Positions 33,950 through 42,097 of a stretch of 64,000 nt of DNA are shown here, piece after piece. A program made the position numbers and the translations under genes. The notes below the pieces were generated by a model. That model was not told the origin of the DNA, ran no database searches, and saw only the letters and a program-made list of their open reading frames with translations. Where the stretch lies: NCBI GenBank assembly GCA_913060875.1, contig CAJXSL010000019.1:1-64000 (forward strand), in the 5' to 3' direction. Numbering within the stretch: the stretch's first letter is position 1; each line of letters starts with the position of its first letter. The stretch is from an uncultured Desulfobacteraceae bacterium. GTDB lineage: Bacteria; Desulfobacterota; Desulfobacteria; Desulfobacterales; UBA5852.

Positions 33950-34140
33950 TGCACCTAAAAATGTAAATTTGAACAGACCAGAATTTTGGAACTTCAAACG
34001 CGTAATGTGGCTGTTAGCAGGCAGTAGGTTTTGGTTCCGGGCAAGGCCGCAGCCCATTGGACACCGCAGGCGTAGCAGCGCTACGTCGAGGACGTACGAT
34101 GGGCGAGAACGCCGCCCGGGGGCAAAAGATGCTGCCTGGT
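33950..34140 (-). repeat. Dispersed intergenic hairpin element (copy 2)
   Basis: On the minus strand: GGCGTTCTCGCCCATCGTAC, then GTCCTCGACGTAGCGCTGCT and GCCTTGCCCGGAACC. It parallels the element at 2425-2640, with the stem GTAGC/GCTAC replacing ATACTTGAGTAT. No gene. It directly precedes the start region of the next dehydrogenase gene. Confidence 0.4.
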
Positions 34141-34172
34141 AGCAGTCACCCAAAACAGGGGAACTAAAAAAA

Positions 34173-35987
34173 ATGGCCCAACAAATTGCCGACCGCCGCG
34201 ACATTGACTTTGTTTTGCATGAAATGCTCCAGATCGAGAGGCTGACCGAAGCGGAAATGTTCAGCGAGTTCAACCGCAAAACCTTTGATCTCATTCTCAA
34301 CGAAGCCCGGCGCTTTGCCATCAAGGAGATGCTGCCCACCTACGAGGAAGGGGACCGGGTGGGCGTCCGCTACGAGGGCAACGGTACGGTCAAGGTGCCG
34401 GAGAGCTTTCACCGGGTACACGAACTCTATCTGGAAAGCGAATGGACCGCCCCGGCCATGAATCCCGAATACGGCGGCCAGGGCCTCCCCCACTCCCTGA
34501 CCGTAGCGGTGGACGAATACCTCATGGGCGCCAACTGGGCCATCAGCGCCTATGGCTCCATGGGAGCCGGCACCGGCTACATGATCGAAAACTACGGTAC
34601 GGGCGACCAGAAAAAAACCTACCTGAAAAAGCTCTATACCGGGGAATGGGGCGGCACCATGCTGCTCACCGAATCCGACGCCGGCTCCGACGTGGGCAAC
34701 CTGTCCACCAGCGCGGTGCGCAACCCCGACGGCACCTATTCCCTCACCGGCAACAAGATTTTCATCACCAATGGCGAGCATGACCTGGTGGACAACATCA
34801 TCCACCCGGTGCTGGCCCGCATCGAGGGGGATCCGGCCGGCACCAAGGGGATTTCCATCTTCATCGTGCCGAAATACTTCGTCAATCCCGACGGCAGCCT
34901 CGGGGATCGCAACGACATCGTCTGCACCGGTGTGGAAGAAAAACACGGCATCCATGCCAGTGCCACCTGCAGCATGGCCCTGGGCACCAAGGGCCAATGC
35001 ATCGGCTACCTGCTGGGGGAAGAACGGCAGGGCATGAAAATCATGTTCCAGATGATGAACGGCGCCCGTCTGGGCACCGGGATGCAGGCCCTGGCCCATG
35101 CTTCCACGTCCTACCTGCACGCCCTGGACTACGCCCGCAAACGCATCCAGGGCCGCGACCTGGAGGATTTCCAGAATCGCGATGCCCAACCCGTGGCCAT
35201 TATCCGGCACCCGGATATCCGCCGCAATCTTTTGTGGATGAAAGCCCACGTCGAAGGCCTGCGGGCCCTGATCTACTACTGCTGGAACCTTACGGATCGG
35301 GCCAAAATCGCCGCATCGGAAGAAGAGCAGACCCAGTTGATGGCTCTGGTGGACCTCATCACACCGATCATCAAAGGCTACGGCAGCGAACGCGGCTACG
35401 ACGTTTGCGTCCAGGCGATTCAGGTTTTCGGCGGTGCCGGCTACACACGGGACTACCCGGTGGAGGCCATTGCCCGGGACTGCAAGATCACCAGCATTTT
35501 CGAGGGCTGCACCGGCATCCAGGCGCTGGATTTATTGGGCCGCAAGCTGGGCATGAACAAAGGGGCCCTCTATATGGATTTTCTCGGAAAAATGAAAGAA
35601 GCGGCCGCCGCCGGCAAAACGGTACCGGCAACGGCCGACATGGCCGAACGCTTCGATGGGGTCGTGGACCGCCTGGGCCAGATCGCGCTGGGTCTTGGGC
35701 AGGCCGCCATGTCGCCCAAGTTCAAGGCCGCGTTTTCCCATTCCGTGCCCTTTCTGGAGGCCATGGGAGACGTCACGATGGCCTGGATGCTGCTGTGGCG
35801 GGCCACCGTGGCGGCGGAAAAGCTGGAAAACGCCAAGAAAAAAGACCAGCTTTTCTATCAGGGCCAGATCCAGACGGCGGAATTTTTCATTCGCACCGTC
35901 CTGCCGGTCGCACTTGGCAAAATGAACGCGATCGAAGATTGCTGCGATGCCGCGGTAGAGATTCAGGATGCCGCCTTCGGCGGCTGA
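34173..35987 (+). CDS. Acyl-CoA dehydrogenase with C-terminal extension (AcdA/DmdC-like)
   Basis: A 604-residue acyl-CoA dehydrogenase of the long subfamily. TMLLTESDAGSDVGNLSTSA (about 165-184) and NKIFITNGEHD are the core motifs; QVFGGAGYTRDYPVE and the catalytic Glu in SIFEGCTGIQALDLLGRKL are intact. The extra 130-residue C-terminal domain, rich in helices (KMKEAAAAGKTVPATADMAE), is typical of this group, which includes DmdC and FadE5-like enzymes. It oxidises an acyl-CoA to enoyl-CoA, with electrons going to ETF. Strongly GC-rich in third codon positions, like its neighbours. Confidence 0.9.
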   Translation: MAQQIADRRDIDFVLHEMLQIERLTEAEMFSEFNRKTFDLILNEARRFAIKEMLPTYEEGDRVGVRYEGNGTVKVPESFHRVHELYLESEWTAPAMNPEYGGQGLPHSLTVAVDEYLMGANWAISAYGSMGAGTGYMIENYGTGDQKKTYLKKLYTGEWGGTMLLTESDAGSDVGNLSTSAVRNPDGTYSLTGNKIFITNGEHDLVDNIIHPVLARIEGDPAGTKGISIFIVPKYFVNPDGSLGDRNDIVCTGVEEKHGIHASATCSMALGTKGQCIGYLLGEERQGMKIMFQMMNGARLGTGMQALAHASTSYLHALDYARKRIQGRDLEDFQNRDAQPVAIIRHPDIRRNLLWMKAHVEGLRALIYYCWNLTDRAKIAASEEEQTQLMALVDLITPIIKGYGSERGYDVCVQAIQVFGGAGYTRDYPVEAIARDCKITSIFEGCTGIQALDLLGRKLGMNKGALYMDFLGKMKEAAAAGKTVPATADMAERFDGVVDRLGQIALGLGQAAMSPKFKAAFSHSVPFLEAMGDVTMAWMLLWRATVAAEKLENAKKKDQLFYQGQIQTAEFFIRTVLPVALGKMNAIEDCCDAAVEIQDAAFGG

Positions 35988-36024
35988 TTTTTCACCCTGC
36001 AGTGCATGCAGAAAACCATAATAG

Positions 36025-36298
36025 GACACTGATTACGAAGATAAACACGGATTAAAAAACACAAACCATATTTCACCATGAAGATCATGAAGGGTTTGAA
36101 GAGTAAAACCATATCCCCAAATACCTTCTCGAATTATACGGTGATTGGGCCTGCAAGGTGCGCTTTTTTTCGGGATTTTCGCTTTAATCAATTTGTCACC
36201 GACAAATTGATTTCTTCATGATCTTCATGCCCTTCATGGTAAACGGTGTTGGTTTTTCAGTATCTGTGTCCATCCGTGTTCATCAGTGTCCCATAAAT
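36025..36298. repeat. Complete mirrored D-A-core-A'-D' element
   Basis: aggacactgattacgaagat (D), accatgaagatcatgaaggg (A), the core AATCAATTTGTC-acc-GACAAATTGATT (36186-36212, perfect 12-base arms), cttcatgatcttcatgccct (A') and ctgtgtccatccgtgttcat plus cagtgtccc (D'). This is the best-preserved symmetric unit. Confidence 0.75.
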
Positions 36299-36311
36299 AA
36301 GGAGTAATACC

Positions 36312-37181
36312 ATGACCATCGACGACATCAAAAAAATCTGCGTGGTAGGCGCCGGCAACATGGGGCACCAGATTGCCCTGCTGTGTGCCCTGAACGGTTT
36401 CGAAACGGCCTGCACCGACATCGACAAAAAAACCCTCGACAAGGCGATTGCCTTTGCCGATCAATACCTCCCCGGCCGGGTGGCCAAGGGCAAACTGACC
36501 GAACAGGAAGCCCAGGATGCCCGCAACCGGCTCTCCTTCAAATCGCAACTGGCCGAAGCCGCTAAAGACGCGGATTACGTGATCGAAGCCGTGGTGGAAG
36601 TGCTGGCCATCAAGCGACAGATCTATGCCGATCTCGACAAACTGACGCCAGCGCATGCCATCCTGGCCACGAACAGCTCCGCCATTGTCAGTTCCAAGAT
36701 TGCGGATGCCACCAACCGTCCCGACAAGGTCGTCAACCTGCACTTTTTCAACCCCGCCCTGGTCATGAAGCTGGTGGAAGTGGTCCAGGGCCCGCATGTG
36801 TCCGGGGAGACGGCGGATCTTTCCATGCAACTGTGCGACAAACTCGGCAAAGTGCCCGTGCGCCTGAATAAGGAAGTCGAAGGTTTTTTGCTGAACCGCA
36901 TCTTCTTTGCCATTTTCAAGGAAGCCGAATGGCTGCTGGAGATGGGTGTCGCCTCGGTGGAAGACATCGACAAGGCCTGTGTTTTTGGCGCCGGCCACCC
37001 CATGGGCCCTTTCCGCCTGATGGACCTCACCGGCATCGATCTGGCCTACACCATGGGCATGGAAGCCTTCAAGCGTTCCGGCGACCGCCAGGATCTGCCG
37101 TCGCCCAGTATTGTCGAACATTTTGTGAAGGGGGAATACGGCCAGAAAACCGGGCGGGGGTGGTACGACTACGGGAAATAA
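36312..37181 (+). CDS. 3-hydroxyacyl-CoA dehydrogenase
   Basis: A 289-residue single-function NAD-dependent dehydrogenase (Hbd/PaaH type). The Rossmann loop GAGNMG is at 13-18, ATNSSA and HFFNPALVMKLVEVV contain the catalytic His region, and the C-terminal domain has NRIFFAIFKEAEWLLEMGVAS and GHPMGPFRLMDLTGID. It oxidises 3-hydroxyacyl-CoA to 3-ketoacyl-CoA. AAGGAG precedes the ATG. In the proposed route it would act after the dehydrogenases. No thiolase gene is found in the window. Confidence 0.92.
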   Translation: MTIDDIKKICVVGAGNMGHQIALLCALNGFETACTDIDKKTLDKAIAFADQYLPGRVAKGKLTEQEAQDARNRLSFKSQLAEAAKDADYVIEAVVEVLAIKRQIYADLDKLTPAHAILATNSSAIVSSKIADATNRPDKVVNLHFFNPALVMKLVEVVQGPHVSGETADLSMQLCDKLGKVPVRLNKEVEGFLLNRIFFAIFKEAEWLLEMGVASVEDIDKACVFGAGHPMGPFRLMDLTGIDLAYTMGMEAFKRSGDRQDLPSPSIVEHFVKGEYGQKTGRGWYDYGK

Positions 37182-37186
37182 AAATT

Positions 37187-37412
37187 TGGGACACGGATGA
37201 ACACGGATAAACACTGATAGAAAGTCAAAATCAATAGAATACCATGAAGATCATGAAGGACTTGAAGGGGAATAAGGGCCAAGCTCAAAGCGTCAAGCTG
37301 AAAGGTTAAACCCACAACCAAAAAGATTATACATCGGTTTTGCCGTTCCTTTCAGCTTTCAGCTTGACGCTTCTCCCACAATCTGTGCGCATCTGTGTCC
37401 TATTTACCACCA
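37187..37412. repeat. Mirrored D-A-B-B'-D' element
   Basis: gggacacggatgaacacgg (D), accatgaagatcatgaagg (A), gccaagctcaaagcgtcaag (B), an interior shared with 22653-22715, ctttcagctttcagcttgac (B') and gcgcatctgtgtcctattta (D'). About 120 bases are nearly identical to 22620-22740. Confidence 0.7.
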
Positions 37413-37425
37413 TTTAAGGACTTAA

Positions 37426-38133
37426 ATGAATTACCAGCAATTCCAAAAATCCATCAACGTCTCCAAAGAGCAGCTCTATCGCGAGATCTACCTGGCCAAC
37501 CGGGATCAGATTCAGGTCAAAAAGGAAGAAACGGTTATCCGCAACCTTGCCCGCATCTTCGATGCCGCCCTCAAAATCAGCAATGAAAAAGGCTTTCAGG
37601 CCATGAGCATGCGGGATTTCAGCAAGGAAACCGCCCTTAGCATGGGGGCCCTCTACTCCTACTTTGCCAGCAAGGACGAATTGCTGGACATGATCCTGCG
37701 TCAGGGCCGCCAGTTGGTCGTGCGGATCCTCAATGCGCATATTCAACCCATCAGCGATCCGGTCACCAAACTCGAGGCCGCTATCCGCATCCATATTTAC
37801 CTGAGCGAGGCGCTGCAACCCTGGTTCTATTTTTCCTTCATGGAAGTAAAAAATATGAGTCCCGCCGAGAAGGAAAATACGGTTGCCGGCGAACTCTATA
37901 CCGATCAAATCTTTGCGGATATTCTCAGCGAAGGACAGGCCGCCGGTCATTTTGCAGCCCGCGACCCCCAGCAAAGCGCCAGCGGCATCAAAGCGCTTTT
38001 ACAGGACTGGTATGTCAAGCGCTGGAAGCACGCGCGCCGGCAAACCGATGTGGATGACTATGCCGATTTCATTGTCGATTTCGTCATGGCCTATCACCTC
38101 GTCGCCAACGGCAAGAAAGGACAACGGCCATGA
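37426..38133 (+). CDS. TetR-family transcriptional regulator
   Basis: A 235-residue regulator. The helix-turn-helix is at about 42-88 (RIFDAALKISNEKGFQAMSMRDFSKETALSMGALYSYFASKDELLD), then an all-helical ligand domain. Members of this group sense acyl-CoAs or xenobiotics and repress nearby genes. Its stop codon overlaps the kinase start by four bases (ATGA), so it is co-translated with the APH-type kinase. The palindrome at 31415-31428 is a candidate operator; no second copy was spotted close to its own promoter. Confidence 0.85.
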   Translation: MNYQQFQKSINVSKEQLYREIYLANRDQIQVKKEETVIRNLARIFDAALKISNEKGFQAMSMRDFSKETALSMGALYSYFASKDELLDMILRQGRQLVVRILNAHIQPISDPVTKLEAAIRIHIYLSEALQPWFYFSFMEVKNMSPAEKENTVAGELYTDQIFADILSEGQAAGHFAARDPQQSASGIKALLQDWYVKRWKHARRQTDVDDYADFIVDFVMAYHLVANGKKGQRP

Positions 38134-39197
38134 CCCTGTCGGATCAATCCCGGCCGATTCGGCCGGACGAAGGTCTCAACGAAGCGGCCCTGGAGGCCTT
38201 TCTCAGGGACAGCCTGCCGGGTCTCAAAGGGCCCATGACGGTCCGGCAGTTCCCCAGCGGATTTTCCAATCTCACCTATCACCTGCGAATCGGGAAGCGT
38301 GAATTTGTCCTGCGCCGACCGCCCTTCGGCACCAAAGCCAAAAGCGCCCATGACATGAAGCGCGAATTCAGCATCCTCAAGGCGCTGAAACCCCATTATC
38401 CCTACTGCCCTGAAGCGCTTGTCTATACCGAAGACAATGCCATCCTGGGGTGCCCTTTCTACATAATGGAGCGCCTGCAAGGCATCATCCTGCGTAAAAA
38501 TCTTCCGGAAGGCCTCTCTTTTTCCGCTGGGGATATGCATCAACTGTGTGAAACCCTGCTGGACGTCCTCGTGGAACTCCACCAGGTGGACTATCGCCAA
38601 GCCGGTTTCGACCGCATCGGCCACCCCGAAGGATACGTCCGCCGCCAGGTCGAAGGCTGGACCGGCCGTTACCGCAAGGCCCGCACGGACGACGCCCCTG
38701 ATTTCGAAGCCGTCATGACCTGGCTGGCGGATCAAATGCCGCCGGATACGACCTCCCCGGCAATTATTCATAACGACTATCGGTTCGACAACGTGGTGCT
38801 GGAGGAAACCCGGCCCCGCAACATCATCGGCGTTCTCGATTGGGAAATGGCGACCGTGGGCGACCCCCTGATGGATCTCGGCAACACCCTGGCCTATTGG
38901 GTCCAGGCCGACGACAGCGAGGAACTCCAGGCCATGCGACTCATGCCCACCCACCTGGAAGGGGCCCTGACCCGGCGCGAACTGGTGGACCGCTATGCGG
39001 AGAAGACCGGCCGCGCGGTGGATGATTTTGCCTTCTACAGCGCCTTCGGCCTGTTTCGGCTGGCCGTCATCGCCCAGCAGATCTACTACCGCTACTACCA
39101 TGGCCAAACCAAAGACGAACGTTTCAAGATGCTCATCTTCGGCGTGCACATCCTGGAAAAGACCGCCAAGCGCGTCATGAACGAAGGATTTTTCTAA
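38130..39197 (+). CDS. APH-type phosphotransferase (ACAD10/11 kinase or LvaA-like)
   Basis: A 355-residue kinase-fold protein. FPSGFSNLTYHL (41-52) is the nucleotide loop, VLRRPPFGTKAKSAHDMKREF carries the Lys and Glu region, HNDYRFDN (214-221) is the catalytic loop with Asp216, and DWEMATVGDP (from 237) binds metal. All key residues are present. This family is fused to the dehydrogenase in mammalian ACAD10/ACAD11 and corresponds to LvaA of bacterial levulinate catabolism, where the 4-hydroxyl of an acyl-CoA is phosphorylated. Here kinase and dehydrogenase are separate genes. It overlaps the tetR gene and is not an antibiotic resistance gene by context. Confidence 0.85.
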   Translation: MTLSDQSRPIRPDEGLNEAALEAFLRDSLPGLKGPMTVRQFPSGFSNLTYHLRIGKREFVLRRPPFGTKAKSAHDMKREFSILKALKPHYPYCPEALVYTEDNAILGCPFYIMERLQGIILRKNLPEGLSFSAGDMHQLCETLLDVLVELHQVDYRQAGFDRIGHPEGYVRRQVEGWTGRYRKARTDDAPDFEAVMTWLADQMPPDTTSPAIIHNDYRFDNVVLEETRPRNIIGVLDWEMATVGDPLMDLGNTLAYWVQADDSEELQAMRLMPTHLEGALTRRELVDRYAEKTGRAVDDFAFYSAFGLFRLAVIAQQIYYRYYHGQTKDERFKMLIFGVHILEKTAKRVMNEGFF

Positions 39198-39202
39198 AAC
39201 GA

Positions 39203-39425
39203 CTATGGGACACTGATCAACACTGATAACACAGATAAAGTCTAAAACATCCTAAGGTTGTAAAAACACATTTTAACATCAATAGCATGAAAGTCCTGAA
39301 CCCAATAGCTTTATAGACAGTTGGTTACGATGGTGATGCCACCAGGAAGATAACAAGAGATTGGAAGTAAACTAAAAACCTTCTTTAAAATCTGTGTAAA
39401 TCTGCGTTCATCTGTGTCCTTATCA
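39203..39425. repeat. Degraded D...D' element
   Basis: tgggacactgatcaacactg (D) at the left, ctgcgttcatctgtgtcctt (D') at the right, and an interior with little module sequence left (an A-like tagcatgaaagtcctgaac word). Confidence 0.5.
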
Positions 39426-39450
39426 ATTCTAACCTACCAAAGGACAGCCA

Positions 39451-41595
39451 ATGCCTGACAATCCGCTCGAGACCATCATGGCGCCGCGCTCCATCGCCGT
39501 TGCCGGCGCCAGCAACAACCCCACCAAAATGGGGACCATCCAGTACCTGAACCTTCTGCACAGCGGCTTTCCCGGGCCGGTCTACCCCCTGCATCCCAAA
39601 GAAAAAGAGGTTTTCGGCGCCAAGGCGTATGCCCGCATCGAAGATCTGCCGGAGGTGCCGGACCTGGCCATGCTGGTGGTGCCCGGACGGGTGGTGCCGG
39701 ATATGATCGAGCGGTTTGGCGCTCTCGGAACCCGCCATGCCGTCATCATCACCGCAGGCTTCAAGGAAACCGGTCCGGAGGGCCTGGACCGCGAAAAGGA
39801 ATTGAACCAGGCCGCCCGCGCTCACGGCCTGCGGTTTTTGGGCCCCAACTGCATGGGGCTGGTCAACACCCACCTGCCTCTCAACGTGACCGCCGCCCCC
39901 CTGGTGTCGCCCCCCGGAAACCTTGGTCTGATATCCCAGAGCGGGACCTATATCACCCAGACCCTGAAATATCTCCACGAGAAGGGCGTGCGTCTCAGCA
40001 AGGCGGCCAGCGTGGGCAACGAAGCCAGCATCGACCTGGTAGACGTACTCGAATACCTGGGCGAAGACCCGCAGACCCGGGCCATCGGCATGTATATCGA
40101 GTGCATTCGACGCCCGGACCGCTTTCTGGATGCGGCCCGGCGCATTGCCCCGCACAAGCCCATCATTGCGCAATACGTGGGGGGCACAGCATCCGGAGCC
40201 CGCTCAGGGTCCAGTCATACCGGTGCCCTGGCCGGACCGGACGACATCTACGACGGCCTTTTCCGACAGGCGGGCATCCTCCGGGCCAACAGCATCGAAG
40301 ACGTTTACCGCGTCGGGCAAGCGCTCTCCACCCAGCCGCTGCCCCGGGGCAAACGAGTTGCCATCCTGACCAACTCCGGCGGACCCGGAACCGCCATGGC
40401 CGATACCCTGGACCGCCTGGGCATGGAAATGCCGGCCTTCAGCCCATCCCTGCAGTCAAAACTCGGGGCCCTCCTGCCGGGACATGCCAGCGCCGCCAAT
40501 CCGGTGGACCTGACCTTCCATGTGGACATGACCCTGATGGTCCAAACCCTGCCGGAAACCATCCTCGCATCCGACGAAGTGGATGCCCTTCTGATTCATG
40601 GCATCATGGACACCGGGTGGGCCGATCTGGCCTATCCGGTATTCAAGGATATCTTCAATATGAGCCAGGAAGAATTCCGGAAGGGCATGCAAGCCAATGT
40701 CGAAAACCTCATTAAAATGCCGTCGCGGTGCAACAAACCGGTAATCGTCTCCTCTTTTTTTGGACGCAATGACCACGCCGCCCGCAGTTTGCAGGATGGC
40801 GGCATTCCGGTTTTCGACAGCCCGGAGAAGGCCGCGGCCGCCATGGCCGCTCTCAACGCCTATCGGGAAATCCAGGCCCGGCCGAAAGATGTCGCCCCTG
40901 CCGGCAACCCATCCTCATCTAAGGCCCGGCCGATATGGGAAAAAGCCGCTGACAGGGGATGGGACGAATTCCGTGCCAAAGAAATGCTGCGGGCTTATAA
41001 GATCCCAACCTGCCGGGAAATTTTGGCGAAATCGAAAGCCGACGCCATCGACGCAGCCAAGGCCATCGGGTACCCCGTGGCGGTCAAAGGCTGCCACACG
41101 AGCCTTGCCCACAAGACGGAACTAGGGGTCGTCCATCTCGACCTGGTGTCCGCCGACGGCGTCGCCGCAGCCTGCGCCGCCATTCGGGACAAATCGCCGG
41201 ATGCGGATTTCCTGGTGTGTGAAATGGTGTCCGGCCACCGGGAGTTCATCGCGGGCGTTCACCGTCATCCCGGATTCCCCCCCTGTGTCCTCTTCGGCCT
41301 GGGGGGCGTCTTGACCGAAGCGCTTGAAGAGACCGCCATCCGCCTGGCGCCCTTGCGCCGCTCGGAAGCGCTGGAACAGATTGCCGCCATCCGTGCCCAG
41401 CCGCTCCTCGATGCGTATCGGGGTTGGCCGGCTGTCGACCGGGAGGCCCTGGCCGACATCCTGGTCCGGATCGGTCTGCTGGCCCTAGATTTTCCACAGA
41501 TCGAGGCCATCGATCTCAACCCCATCCTCATCCGGGATGGCCAGCCGGTGGTGGTGGATGCCTTGTTTGAACAAGAAAAATCAATAGGACACTGA
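39451..41595 (+). CDS. ADP-forming acyl-CoA ligase (fused alpha-beta)
   Basis: A 714-residue NDP-forming acyl-CoA synthetase. The N-terminal CoA-binding domain has IAVAGASNNPTKMG, the ligase domains have GLISQSGTY and the phosphohistidine His256 in GSSHTGALAG, and the C-terminal ATP-grasp part has FRAKEMLRAYKIPTC, PVAVKGCHTSLAHKTELGVV. It interconverts acyl-CoA plus ADP and phosphate with free acid, CoA and ATP, so it can save energy from acyl-CoA. The last residues (IGH) and the TGA stop are encoded by a D-type repeat, showing that the repeat has reached the end of the gene. Confidence 0.88.
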   Translation: MPDNPLETIMAPRSIAVAGASNNPTKMGTIQYLNLLHSGFPGPVYPLHPKEKEVFGAKAYARIEDLPEVPDLAMLVVPGRVVPDMIERFGALGTRHAVIITAGFKETGPEGLDREKELNQAARAHGLRFLGPNCMGLVNTHLPLNVTAAPLVSPPGNLGLISQSGTYITQTLKYLHEKGVRLSKAASVGNEASIDLVDVLEYLGEDPQTRAIGMYIECIRRPDRFLDAARRIAPHKPIIAQYVGGTASGARSGSSHTGALAGPDDIYDGLFRQAGILRANSIEDVYRVGQALSTQPLPRGKRVAILTNSGGPGTAMADTLDRLGMEMPAFSPSLQSKLGALLPGHASAANPVDLTFHVDMTLMVQTLPETILASDEVDALLIHGIMDTGWADLAYPVFKDIFNMSQEEFRKGMQANVENLIKMPSRCNKPVIVSSFFGRNDHAARSLQDGGIPVFDSPEKAAAAMAALNAYREIQARPKDVAPAGNPSSSKARPIWEKAADRGWDEFRAKEMLRAYKIPTCREILAKSKADAIDAAKAIGYPVAVKGCHTSLAHKTELGVVHLDLVSADGVAAACAAIRDKSPDADFLVCEMVSGHREFIAGVHRHPGFPPCVLFGLGGVLTEALEETAIRLAPLRRSEALEQIAAIRAQPLLDAYRGWPAVDREALADILVRIGLLALDFPQIEAIDLNPILIRDGQPVVVDALFEQEKSIGH

Positions 41596-41616
41596 TTAAC
41601 ACAGATAACACAGGTT
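41586..41616. repeat. D module at the end of the CoA ligase gene
   Basis: ataggacactgattaacaca; it provides the ligase stop codon and forms the left half of a D...D' pair around the GxxExxY gene. Confidence 0.6.
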
Positions 41617-41661
41617 TTTTTTAAAAAGTCAGAAAACAAGCGATGAGAAGGAGAGCCGCTC

Positions 41662-42042
41662 TTGGCTTATAAGTACGAGGATCTTACCCGCCGCATTATT
41701 GAAATCTTCTACAACGTATACAACACGTTAGGGTATGGTTTCCTTGAAAAGGTTTACGAAAATGCGCTGGTGATTGAATTCAACAAATCTGGTGTAGATG
41801 CCAGGCCGCAAGCCCCTATAAAGGTGGTTTACGACCGGCAAATTGTAGGGGAATACTTCATCGATCTTCTGGTTGAAAATTGCGTCATCGTCGAAATCAA
41901 AGCCGTTAAAGCACTTTTGAAGGAACACGAAGCACAGTTGCTGAACTATTTGAAGGCCTCAGAGATGGAAGTGGGGCTTCTGCTTAATTTTGGCCCGAAG
42001 CCTGAAATCAGGCGCAAAATTTTCGATAACGATAAAAAATAA
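41662..42042 (+). CDS. GxxExxY family protein (PD-(D/E)XK nuclease-like)
   Basis: A 126-residue protein with GFLEKVY (26-32), the family motif, and Asp68 (EYFIDLLV) ten residues before Glu78-Ile-Lys80 (VIVEIKAVKAL), the PD-(D/E)XK-like active-site pattern. EHEAQLLNYLKASEMEVGLLLNFG follows, as in the copy at 27535. Function unknown; nucleic-acid cleavage is predicted only from fold. The start is TTG at 41662 after AAGGAG. The gene sits exactly between a D module and its inverted D' copy, in the place where other units have A-core-A'. Confidence 0.85.
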   Translation: MAYKYEDLTRRIIEIFYNVYNTLGYGFLEKVYENALVIEFNKSGVDARPQAPIKVVYDRQIVGEYFIDLLVENCVIVEIKAVKALLKEHEAQLLNYLKASEMEVGLLLNFGPKPEIRRKIFDNDKK

Positions 42043-42054
42043 CGCGTGGGTGAA

Positions 42055-42096
42055 GTTTAATATCTGTGTTTATCTGTGTCCATCAGTGTCCCATTT
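42055..42096. repeat. D' module closing the GxxExxY unit
   Basis: aatatctgtgtttatctgtg and catcagtgtcccat, the reverse complement of the D word at 41586-41616. Together they look like terminal inverted repeats of a 510-base unit. Confidence 0.6.
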
Positions 42097-42097
42097 T

